From positions 33,464 through 97,463 of the forward strand of contig JAFGHJ010000027.1 of the NCBI GenBank assembly GCA_016930175.1: a DNA stretch of 64,000 nucleotides, in the 5' to 3' direction. The notes beneath the pieces are model-generated. The model did no database searches. It was given only the letters and a program-made list of their open reading frames with translations, and was not told the origin of the DNA. Source of the stretch: Caldifarciminota bacterium (lineage in GTDB: Bacteria; Hydrothermota; UBA3072). Each line of letters opens with the position of its first letter. Position 1 is the stretch's first letter. Shown piece by piece: positions 18,830-27,191 of the stretch. The position numbers were made by a program, and so were the translations under genes.

Positions 18830-20404
18830 ATGAAAAAGCGTAATTTAATTATATGTATTAGTCTCCTTCTTATTATCGGCATTGGGGTGATTTTACTTTT
18901 TAATTTAGGGTTTAATATAGAAGATATAAATCAATATACAGAAATCGGGCGTTCTCCTAAAATAGATCCTGATTATGTAAATACTGTTATCCCTCCAAAC
19001 ATCGCTCCTATGAATTTTTTTATTAAAGAACCGGGGACGAGATACTACGTACAGATTTCGTCAGCTAATGGAAAAGAAATAAAAATTTCCAGCAATAATG
19101 GTAAGATTATCATTCCAATAAGAAAGTGGAAGCAATTACTAAACGTTAATCGGGGAGAGGCGATAAATTATGTAGTTTATATAAAGAATAAGGGAGAATG
19201 GTACCGCTATCAAACATTTTCCAATAAGATTGCCAAGGAAGATATTGATAGTCATCTGGTCTACCGATTGATTGATCCCATGTTTGTACAGTCGAAAATT
19301 ATGGGGATATATCAACGCAATGTCACAAATTTTCATGAAGAAGCGGTCTTACATACGCGTGCAATGAATGCATGCTACAATTGTCATTCTTTTTGTAATA
19401 AAAAACCGGATAATATGATGATGCATATTCGTGGTGGCAAGGGAGCAGGTACTTTCATAATTCAAAATGGATCGATTAAAAAAATCAACACTACTACAGC
19501 GTTTAATAAATACCCGGGAGCCTATCGGTCTTGGCACCCTAGCGGAAAAATTATCGCTTTTTCGGTGAATATTGTCAGACAGTTTTTTCATGCTGTAGGC
19601 TATACACAGGAAGGGTATGATAAAATGTCTGATTTAATTTTGTACAAAATCGATTCCAATATGGTGACGACCTGTCCTGACATTGCAAGTCCACGGTTTA
19701 TGGAGACCTATCCGGAATGGTCACCGGATGGACGTTATCTCTATTATTGTCGTGCAAAGCAGCCAGACTCCAGTTCGTCATTTGAAGAGGTGTATGATAA
19801 AATTATGTACGATCTGATGCGTATACCGTATGACATGGAAACCGATACCTGGGGCAAGCCGGAAGTTGTTTTATCTCACAAAAGGACTAATCTAAGCGTT
19901 ACTCAGCCACGCATTTCCCCCGATGGAAAATATTTGGCCTGTGCCATGACCAGATGGGGAACCTTTAGCATACATCGACCTGGAGGAGATATTTATCTTT
20001 TGAATCTTAAGACAGGAGAATTATATGAAGCGGATGTAAATAGCGATCGTCCTGAAAGTTATAATTCCTGGTCTAGTAACAGTCGATGGCTGGTATTCTC
20101 CAGTAAAATGAGGGATGATGTTATAACGCGGCCGTATTTTACTTATATTGATGAGAATGGAAAAGCCCATAAGCCATTTATTTTACCGCAGGAAGATCCA
20201 ACTTTTTACGATACATTTATTATTACCTATAATGTACCGGAACTTGTTGATGGACCAATTCCAGTTAGAGGGCAAGAGATTATAAGGACAGCTTTAGCCG
20301 AAGGAAGTACCCAGAAAGCTGTTCTTGATCCCGAAATTGATCTGGATGCCGTGACAAGCGCCACTATGAAGGACGAGGAAGGCGGTAACTACTTCCATCA
20401 ATAG
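18830..20404 (+). CDS. Membrane-anchored monohaem cytochrome c / PD40 propeller protein, copy 1
   Basis: 524 residues: an N-terminal transmembrane anchor (5-25), a conserved domain opening TVIPPNIAPMNFFIKE (52-67), a haem-c motif CYNCH (182-186) with an extra Cys189, then a WD40-like/TolB-type (PD40) propeller with blades marked WHPSGK (235), EWSPDGRYLYY (296), RISPDGKYLA (361) and SWSSNSRWLVFSS (413). The tail carries DAVTSAT (506-512), close to the ApbE flavinylation motif. The chain should be periplasmic, holding one covalent haem and perhaps FMN. The start is fixed by AAGGAG before ATG 18830. The redox partner and substrate are unknown. Confidence 0.8.
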   Translation: MKKRNLIICISLLLIIGIGVILLFNLGFNIEDINQYTEIGRSPKIDPDYVNTVIPPNIAPMNFFIKEPGTRYYVQISSANGKEIKISSNNGKIIIPIRKWKQLLNVNRGEAINYVVYIKNKGEWYRYQTFSNKIAKEDIDSHLVYRLIDPMFVQSKIMGIYQRNVTNFHEEAVLHTRAMNACYNCHSFCNKKPDNMMMHIRGGKGAGTFIIQNGSIKKINTTTAFNKYPGAYRSWHPSGKIIAFSVNIVRQFFHAVGYTQEGYDKMSDLILYKIDSNMVTTCPDIASPRFMETYPEWSPDGRYLYYCRAKQPDSSSSFEEVYDKIMYDLMRIPYDMETDTWGKPEVVLSHKRTNLSVTQPRISPDGKYLACAMTRWGTFSIHRPGGDIYLLNLKTGELYEADVNSDRPESYNSWSSNSRWLVFSSKMRDDVITRPYFTYIDENGKAHKPFILPQEDPTFYDTFIITYNVPELVDGPIPVRGQEIIRTALAEGSTQKAVLDPEIDLDAVTSATMKDEEGGNYFHQ

Positions 20405-20436
20405 CAATCTATTAAAATGAAAATTGATATTTACTA

Positions 20437-22314
20437 ATGGATATCTTTAAAAAAATTCAATCGAAGGAATTCGAATCGGCATCAAGAAGTTTCTTGTTTT
20501 TTATCTTGTTTTATTTATATCTATGGCTTTTTGTAGATATCCATCTTATTTATCATGGGGGAGGAGAAATTCGTTACTTTCCTGTTTTTTATAAGGATTG
20601 GTTTTTTTTCAAAGAATTTCTATCTTATCCTGGCGGACTCGTCGAATATTTGTCCACTTTCATATCTCAATTCTTCTATTTTTCCTGGGCTGGTGCACTC
20701 ATTATAACATTACAAGCCTGGGTGATATACGCTTTCGTTAATAGCTTTGTTAAAATAGTGAACGCTCCACAGCTTAGATGGCTTCGTTTTGTTCCCCCGA
20801 TTTTTTTTCTTATTCTCTACTCTAAATATACATTTTACTTCATAACTACGATGACTCTGACAGTTGCACTTTGTTTTATATGGTTATACATAAAATTTAA
20901 TTTTAGAAAAGAATCACTCAGACTGATTACTTTTTTTATTCTGTCGACAGTTCTATATGCGTTGGTTGGAGGAGCATACATTATATTTGCACTGCTCTGT
21001 GGTATGTACGAATTACTATCAAGACGGCAGTGGCAAACAAGCCTGATATTTTTATTATCAGCTTTAATTATTCCTTATTTTGAAGGTGTTCTTATTTACA
21101 GATTCAGCAGTGTCGATGCTTTTACTATATTAACGCCAATTTTCTGGAAATTTCAAATTTATAATAAAACCGATGGAGTCTTGTTCGTTTATGGTCTATA
21201 CTTATTTTTACCGTTATTAACCTTTGCGTTAATCATCTGGCGGATGTTGGGTGTAAGACTCAACTTACCGAAATTCATAAGTAAAGTCTCTGAAATATCT
21301 TTTATGAAAAATAAGAAAATACGATGGATTATTGATACAGGTTTTCTGTTTTTAGTCGCGGCTGCTGCCGTTTGCTTTTCTTTTGATAGCAAACGAAAGG
21401 CATTATTTTCGGTTGATTATTATGCCTTCAATCGGATGTGGCCGCAAGTTTTGGAAGCCGCTACGGATAATCCAAATCATCCCCTTGTAATTGCGGCAGT
21501 AAACCGTGCTTTATATCATTTGGGCCAGTTCGGCAATACTTCGTTTACTTTACGGCATAATCCGAGCACACTTCTTTTAGTTGGCGAGCATCATGCACAA
21601 TTATACTGGTATCAATCTGATATCTTTCTGGATCTTGGCTATGTAAATGGTGCCGAGCACGATGTGGCAGAGGCACTGGAATATTATGGGGAACGCCCTC
21701 AACTTCTCCAGAGAATGGCTATAATAAATATGATTAAAGGCAATATCGGCACCGCCCGAATTTATCTCGGTGCGCTCAGTAAAATTTTATTTTATTCTGG
21801 ATGGGCGAATATGTACCTTAATAGAATAGAATCTGATCCTACTTTATCAGAGGATAGGCAAATCCAGTATTTACGTAGTCTGATGATCGATAGAGAACAT
21901 CTTCTCGAATATCCAACAATTAATGCAATTCTTTTGGAATTGCTTAATAAAAACAGATATAACAGGATGGCTTTTGAGTACTTAATGACTTGTTATATTG
22001 TAACGAAAGATTTAGACAGTTTTGCTAAGAATATTGACCGTTTTAAAGATTTTCAATATCCCAGTATTCCCAGATTATTCGAAGAAGCCATCTTAATTAT
22101 TTCCAGCAGTCCGAGTGGAAAAAATCTTATGCAAGGAAAGGAGCTTGTAATTAGCGGTAAATCTTTGCAACGATACAATAGTTTTTTAAATTTTTTAAGT
22201 GCTTTTAAAAAAGACAAAAACAAAGCTCTCAGAGAAATTCCGGATGATTTAAGAGACAGCTACTTTTTTTATTATACCTTCTTTGGAAATATTAATCCGG
22301 ATAAGGAGAAATGA
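20437..22314 (+). CDS. Polytopic membrane protein with helical-repeat tail (DUF6057-like), copy 2
   Basis: 625 residues, paralogous over its whole length to the protein at 16915: SYPGGLVEYLSTFISQFFYF, LYALVGGAYIIFALLCGMYELL, VDYYAFNRMWPQVLEA, AALYHLGQ-like repeats and NRMAFEYLMTCYIVTKDLD. About ten hydrophobic segments precede residue 320, followed by a soluble helical tail. No clear ribosome site precedes ATG 20437, unlike its neighbours; translation may depend on the gene before it, which ends 33 nt upstream. Amino-acid divergence from copy 1 is considerable, so the duplication is old. Confidence 0.77.
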   Translation: MDIFKKIQSKEFESASRSFLFFILFYLYLWLFVDIHLIYHGGGEIRYFPVFYKDWFFFKEFLSYPGGLVEYLSTFISQFFYFSWAGALIITLQAWVIYAFVNSFVKIVNAPQLRWLRFVPPIFFLILYSKYTFYFITTMTLTVALCFIWLYIKFNFRKESLRLITFFILSTVLYALVGGAYIIFALLCGMYELLSRRQWQTSLIFLLSALIIPYFEGVLIYRFSSVDAFTILTPIFWKFQIYNKTDGVLFVYGLYLFLPLLTFALIIWRMLGVRLNLPKFISKVSEISFMKNKKIRWIIDTGFLFLVAAAAVCFSFDSKRKALFSVDYYAFNRMWPQVLEAATDNPNHPLVIAAVNRALYHLGQFGNTSFTLRHNPSTLLLVGEHHAQLYWYQSDIFLDLGYVNGAEHDVAEALEYYGERPQLLQRMAIINMIKGNIGTARIYLGALSKILFYSGWANMYLNRIESDPTLSEDRQIQYLRSLMIDREHLLEYPTINAILLELLNKNRYNRMAFEYLMTCYIVTKDLDSFAKNIDRFKDFQYPSIPRLFEEAILIISSSPSGKNLMQGKELVISGKSLQRYNSFLNFLSAFKKDKNKALREIPDDLRDSYFFYYTFFGNINPDKEK

Positions 22315-22317
22315 AAA

Positions 22318-23865
22318 GTGAGAAAACAGTATAGATATTTTTTAATCGTTGTACTGGTTATATTGATTGCCGGTGTAGTCATTTTTATTTCGAAAAATCG
22401 TGGAGTTTCCATTGACCGATATAATTCAATGAACCAATTTCCCAAAATACGTCCCGACTATTGTGGTACAGTAATTCCGCCTAATATAGCACCATTGAAT
22501 TTTTTGATTAAAGAAAAAGGGATTCGGTATTATGTAAATATCCATTCAAAGCAAGGCACTCCTATTGAGATTCTTAGCCGTACGCCGAAAATTTCAATTC
22601 CGGAAGCTTCATGGCATGAACTTTTAAGCTTGAATCACGGTCAGGAATTATATGTAGATATATTTGTAGAAGCTGAGAATAAATCATGGAACAAATTTCA
22701 AACTGTAAGCAATAAAATTGCAAATGAAGAAATAGATGCTTTTCTTGTCTACCGGAAAATTCATCCGTCTCATAATACCTGGAGCTTTATGGGATTGTAT
22801 CAACGTGATTTACAGAATTTTAAAGAAACGCCCGTGTTAAAAAACGATAGATACCAATATGGATGTGCCCATTGCCATACGTTTTGTAACAACAGTTCTG
22901 ATAAAATATCAATTAGTACCCGAAGCAGGGATTATAAAAGTAGTCTGTTGATAGTGGAAGGAGATAAAATATATAAAATTGTAAAAAAGTTTGGTTTTAC
23001 CGCTTGGCACCCAAGTGGTCGATTGTTAGCATTAACTATAAACTATCCTCCTTTAGTTCTGCATGCGAATAGAAATGAAATGCGCGATATTGTAGACATA
23101 GATTCATGGATAGGGCTTTATTATATCGATTCTGAAGAGATTAAGACAATACCTCAACTTTCCCGAAAAGACTGGTTGGAAAATTATCCTACCTGGTCGC
23201 CGGATGGTCGTTATTTATATTTCTGTAATGCAAAAATGTTATGGACGGACACAAAAACAGTGCCCCCTGAACATTATCAAGAAAGTAAATACAGCCTTTA
23301 TAGAATCAGCTATGATATCGAAAAAGATAAATGGGGGGAAATTGAGGCGATCCTTTTATCTAAAGAAACAGGTTTAAGTATGAATCAACCACGGGTTAGT
23401 CCTGACGGGCGTTGGTTGACGTTTTCTATGTGTGATTATAGTTGTTGGCCCAGTTATCATCCCGATAGCGACCTTTACATTCTGGATTTGAAAAAAACTG
23501 AAGAAACCCGTAAGCCTGTATATAGAAAAATGGAAATTAATAGTGATGAGTGTGAATCCTGGCACACATGGTCAAGTAATAGCCGCTGGATCGTTTTTAG
23601 TAGTAAAAAAGAAAATCCTTTGTTTAATCGAACGTACATTACATATGTGGACGAAAACGGAAAATTATACAAAGCTTTTGTAGTGCCGCACGAAGATCCT
23701 ACTTTTTATGATTCTTATTTAATGACCTACACTATCCCCGAACTAGTAACTGAACCAGTAAAAAATACAGAAGAAAAACTCGCACGTGTTATTCGTGATG
23801 TTGAGAACGTTCCGGTAGATATGGCTATTACTGGGGCAACTCCTAAAAAGGAAAATCGAGAGTAG
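22318..23865 (+). CDS. Membrane-anchored monohaem cytochrome c / PD40 propeller protein, copy 2
   Basis: 515 residues, paralogue of the protein at 18830. TM anchor (7-25), TVIPPNIAPLNFLIKE (51-66), haem motif CAHCH (183-187) with Cys190 (shared pattern CxxCHxFC), then PD40 blades AWHPSGRLLA, TWSPDGRYLYF, RVSPDGRWLTF and TWSSNSRWIVFSS. The tail has DMAITGAT (501-508), a looser form of the flavinylation-like motif seen in copy 1. GTG 22318 is the start: GGAG (22305-22308) fits, and the ATG at 22311 meets a stop after seven codons. The gene follows copy 2 of the membrane protein by 3 nt. Confidence 0.8.
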   Translation: MRKQYRYFLIVVLVILIAGVVIFISKNRGVSIDRYNSMNQFPKIRPDYCGTVIPPNIAPLNFLIKEKGIRYYVNIHSKQGTPIEILSRTPKISIPEASWHELLSLNHGQELYVDIFVEAENKSWNKFQTVSNKIANEEIDAFLVYRKIHPSHNTWSFMGLYQRDLQNFKETPVLKNDRYQYGCAHCHTFCNNSSDKISISTRSRDYKSSLLIVEGDKIYKIVKKFGFTAWHPSGRLLALTINYPPLVLHANRNEMRDIVDIDSWIGLYYIDSEEIKTIPQLSRKDWLENYPTWSPDGRYLYFCNAKMLWTDTKTVPPEHYQESKYSLYRISYDIEKDKWGEIEAILLSKETGLSMNQPRVSPDGRWLTFSMCDYSCWPSYHPDSDLYILDLKKTEETRKPVYRKMEINSDECESWHTWSSNSRWIVFSSKKENPLFNRTYITYVDENGKLYKAFVVPHEDPTFYDSYLMTYTIPELVTEPVKNTEEKLARVIRDVENVPVDMAITGATPKKENRE

Positions 23866-23924
23866 AAAAGATTAAATAGATGAGTTCAGAATGGCAGCTG
23901 GCACTTAACTAACATTTTTTATAC

Positions 23925-25688
23925 ATGCGCATAAACGAAAGAGATTTTAAAGTGATCCGAAAATTTTTTTTCTCGATAAAAACCATGTTCGTGCTAGTCT
24001 TGGGGCTTATCGTGAGTATCATAATTGCAACTTTACTAGAGCGGACATACGGGAGTTCAACAGCAAAAGTTTTAGTATATGAAGCCTTTTGGTTTGAAAT
24101 CTTATGGATTTGGTTTTCAATCACTCTTTTCGTAAATCTTTTTCACTCCAAATTGTGGCAAAGGGGAAAATGGGACATGGTTTTGTTCCCTTTTGCTTTT
24201 TTTATCATTTTATCGGGAGTTATATTGACTCAACATTTTGCAATAGAGGGTTATCTTTCTATTCGCGAAGGAGAAACATCAAATCAATTCATCGGTGCCA
24301 AGCCGTTCAAACTACCGTTTTTTCTGCAGCTTTCGGATTTTAAAATCGAGCGCTATAAGAATTCAGATGCCCCTTCTCAGTTTAGAAGTGATGTGGTAAT
24401 TAAAGATCCTGAGCATAACATCGATAAACCCTATTCCATATACATGAATCATGTTCTTCGGTATCGAGGCTACCGGTTTTATCAGTATTCCTTTGATGAG
24501 GATGAAAAAGGTTCCGTCTTTTTTGTATCTCGCGACCCGGGAATACCAATGGCTTATGCGGGTTTTTTTCTGCTTATAGGAGTTATAGTATGTGCGTTTT
24601 TCCATCCGAAAGGCCGAATCCGTGAGCTTGAGACCGAAATTCGCAAAGGTGAAGGAAATAGTTTTAGTATTATTCTTATATGCCTTATGGTATTAATATG
24701 TCTTGTTTCTTTAATTTTCCATCTCAAAATAGAAGAATTATTTAGTCGTTTTCAAATTTTACAGTGGTTAGGCAAGGGGTTTGTGTTTTTGAATTTTATT
24801 TTTTTATTGATGAGTCTAATTAGATTTGTATCTAGAAAACGGTTCGAAAAACTATTTCCGGTTTTTAATAAAATCTTTCATTGGGCGGTATGGATTGGAT
24901 TTATACTGTTTACTATAGGAATATTAATACGTTGGGTTTTTATGGACCAAGCCGTATGGAATATGAAATACGAATGTATGGTATTTGCAGGGTGGGCAAG
25001 TCTTCTGGCAGGTATTACATTAGCCCGTCATTCTCGTTTACCCATGATATGCGCTAGTTTGCTTACCGGGGTCGTCTTAATTGTAGCCCATATGCCTTCT
25101 ATATATGTTGCTGGTTCTCCTCTTCCTCCTGTTTTGAAATCCAAATGGTTTATTCTTCACGTATCTACTGCAATGGCCAGTTATGGCTTTTTTTCTATAG
25201 GGATCACTATGGGTTTTTTGAATCTTGTAGCACTATCACTGTACAATTTCAGAAAAGAAAATAGCTTAATAAGTAAAGTGCCTGCATGGAGCAAAATCAC
25301 AGAACAGGCTCTTTGGATCGGACTTCTTCTTCTTACCATAGGGAGTATATTAGGCGCGATATGGGCTAATGAGACCTGGGGTCAATACTGGGGATGGGAT
25401 CCAAAAGAATCGTGGACGTTAATCGTCATTCTTTCTTATGCGTTGGTGCTAAATCTTCGCTTTGTTTTTCGCTCCCATTGGAGGTATTGGTTCAATGTTT
25501 TGATGTTGCCTGCATTTGGGACCTTGTTGATGACGTATTTAGGAGTAAATATATTATTTTCGGGGATGCATTCATACGGTGGGGGAGGTGGATTTCCTCT
25601 GGTGGTACTTTGGATTATTGGGGTGTGGATTATTTTGTCGGTTCTGGCGTACAGAAACCGTAAGCGATTTGAAATAAATTATAGCTGA
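23925..25688 (+). CDS. ccsBA: Fused ResB-CcsA (CcsBA) system II cytochrome c synthase
   Basis: 587 residues. The N-terminal ResB/CcsB part (about 1-235) has membrane spans at 18-38, 58-75 and 85-103, a periplasmic domain, and a further span near 208-225. The C-terminal CcsA part has the haem-handling WWD motif WGQYWGWDPKESW (about 485-498) and histidines in flanking loops. The protein exports haem and attaches it to CxxCH apocytochromes. Its position right after two CxxCH proteins suggests it serves them. No good ribosome site precedes ATG 23925. The last 10 nt overlap the convergent RidA-like gene. Confidence 0.92.
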   Translation: MRINERDFKVIRKFFFSIKTMFVLVLGLIVSIIIATLLERTYGSSTAKVLVYEAFWFEILWIWFSITLFVNLFHSKLWQRGKWDMVLFPFAFFIILSGVILTQHFAIEGYLSIREGETSNQFIGAKPFKLPFFLQLSDFKIERYKNSDAPSQFRSDVVIKDPEHNIDKPYSIYMNHVLRYRGYRFYQYSFDEDEKGSVFFVSRDPGIPMAYAGFFLLIGVIVCAFFHPKGRIRELETEIRKGEGNSFSIILICLMVLICLVSLIFHLKIEELFSRFQILQWLGKGFVFLNFIFLLMSLIRFVSRKRFEKLFPVFNKIFHWAVWIGFILFTIGILIRWVFMDQAVWNMKYECMVFAGWASLLAGITLARHSRLPMICASLLTGVVLIVAHMPSIYVAGSPLPPVLKSKWFILHVSTAMASYGFFSIGITMGFLNLVALSLYNFRKENSLISKVPAWSKITEQALWIGLLLLTIGSILGAIWANETWGQYWGWDPKESWTLIVILSYALVLNLRFVFRSHWRYWFNVLMLPAFGTLLMTYLGVNILFSGMHSYGGGGGFPLVVLWIIGVWIILSVLAYRNRKRFEINYS

Positions 25689-26866
25689 GTCGCAAACGCA
25701 GCGTCTAATTCAAATAAAAGTTCCTCCCAGCATACATCTGCTACCAAATATACTGCCGGAATATCGGATAGTCCGATAGATTCTGCGGTTTCTTGATACA
25801 ATGAGAAATCACTTTTTTGCTTTAAAAATACTGTAGCTTCGCAAAGGTCAGAAAAAGAAGCTTTTTCCGGACGAATGAGCGAATTCACCACTTCTACTGT
25901 GTGTTTCACTTGAGAATGTAAGTCTCCAATATGCACGTTTTCGCCTTTTTCATTAATAGATGCAGTTCCTGAAACAAATACCCATTTTTCTTCAGGTTCT
26001 ACCAGCCTCATAGCCCGGGAGAATGCAGAGCCATATCGATAGGGAGAACGCTGCCGAATTCCATAAAGAGGTTGGATTTCTACTCCTGTATTGGCTCTCT
26101 CTGTTACTGCCAATAGATCCATAATTGTAGACGCGCCTTTCGGATTCTTCCCTTCAATACCAGTGCTTGCGGGAAGAAAAATATCTTCCGCATGGTTAAC
26201 ATCTCCGTTATGAAGTAATCCGAATTCAGTATAACATGTATTCCTCGCAGAATTGAACTCATTATACCACTTTAAAATATTATCCACATAGATCCATGTT
26301 CGAACCACATCCTGGAATGAAGCGCCTTCAGATTTTAGAAGAGCTTCAGCTTTACGAAACATCGTTTCGGCTTGATTTCGTCGGTTTTGTCCGTTGGATA
26401 AATTATCATCGTGAAGGCTTTGGAACTGTAAAAACTTGGCACCATTTCGATTCCACATTCTTCCGCGGAGAATATCTCCTTCACGTATGATTTTTACCAT
26501 TTCTTGCTCTTTGGAGGGACGAAAAGCGCGAAGTTGGACTCCGGCAAGTGGATTACCGTAGCAAGATTCTCCTTCTATATAGGTTACCATACCCGGATCT
26601 TCGGGAAATTTTTGCCGGATGGTTTTATTTCGACTTTCTACTAATTTTTTATTAATATCAATGTTTCCAAATATCCGCTCATGAACAATTTGTGCTCCAG
26701 CATCTTTTAGTATTTCAGAAATATGATCATAAATAACTTCTGTTATATTAATAGGATCTGCCTGGGAATCGGTCACCAATGCGGTTATACAGAAATAGGT
26801 ATTTTGAATATCAGTAAGAAAGATTTTAAATTCAGGATGTATATCAGTGGTTTGTGTAATGCCCAT
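25679..26866 (-). CDS. RidA/chorismatase-like (FkbO/Hyg5-type) protein
   Basis: 395 residues, too long for RidA. The C-terminal half (about 155-395) carries the YjgF/RidA-like pattern seen in FkbO/Hyg5/XanB2 chorismatases: GASFQDVVRTWIYVDNI, FLPASTGIEGKNPKGAS, EPEEKWVFVSGTASINEKGE, GDLHSQVKHTVEVVNSLI, DLCEATVFLK and a late PAVYLVADVC. Chorismatases turn chorismate into hydroxybenzoates or a dihydrobenzoate. The assignment to that enzyme is inference; a RidA-type deaminase is the alternative. The gene converges on ccsBA with a 10 nt overlap of the two coding ends. A promoter is likely at 26975-27002. Confidence 0.65.
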   Translation of the reverse strand: MGITQTTDIHPEFKIFLTDIQNTYFCITALVTDSQADPINITEVIYDHISEILKDAGAQIVHERIFGNIDINKKLVESRNKTIRQKFPEDPGMVTYIEGESCYGNPLAGVQLRAFRPSKEQEMVKIIREGDILRGRMWNRNGAKFLQFQSLHDDNLSNGQNRRNQAETMFRKAEALLKSEGASFQDVVRTWIYVDNILKWYNEFNSARNTCYTEFGLLHNGDVNHAEDIFLPASTGIEGKNPKGASTIMDLLAVTERANTGVEIQPLYGIRQRSPYRYGSAFSRAMRLVEPEEKWVFVSGTASINEKGENVHIGDLHSQVKHTVEVVNSLIRPEKASFSDLCEATVFLKQKSDFSLYQETAESIGLSDIPAVYLVADVCWEELLFELDAAFATQL

Positions 26867-27191
26867 AGATCTTCTTTATGTTTATTGCGGTTGGGAACTT
26901 GATCCCAGAACACAAATTTCATGTTGATATATTAATTTTGGAAAATACAATCCCTTTCTATTTTTCATAGAAAAAACATATAAAATATCCTTTAAATGTC
27001 AAGGGAAGAGTTCTTTTTTAATTTTTTGCGCCGAAAGCTGTTTAACTATTGTGATTGTTTGTGAATTAAAAGTTACGTGTTTAGAGTTTAAAATTAGGAT
27101 TTAGGATTTTGGATATAGGATTGAGTTTTTAATTTTGACTCTGGACTCACGACTGGTGACTCCAGACTCTCTTTTGCTTGGCAGAAGATAA
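26867..27191. other. 325-nt gap between two minus-strand genes
   Basis: Holds the promoter for the RidA-like gene (26975-27002), a perfect hairpin in its leader (TTTCTAT 26955-26961 with ATAGAAA 26967-26973) and, at 27070-27175, degenerate repeats of the types TTTAGGATTTTGGATATAGGATT and GACTCTGGACTCACGACTGGTGAC split over two blocks. I see no gene here. Confidence 0.6.
26975..27002 (-). promoter_or_regulatory. Sigma-70 promoter for the RidA-like gene
   Basis: Minus-strand TTGACA (27002-26997), 16 nt, TATGTT (26980-26975). A leader of about 100 nt with a 7-bp hairpin precedes the ATG. Confidence 0.55.

Noticed and set aside
26290..26330. tRNA-like GTTCGAAC sequence
   Set aside because: It lies inside the RidA-like coding region and no acceptor or anticodon stems surround it.
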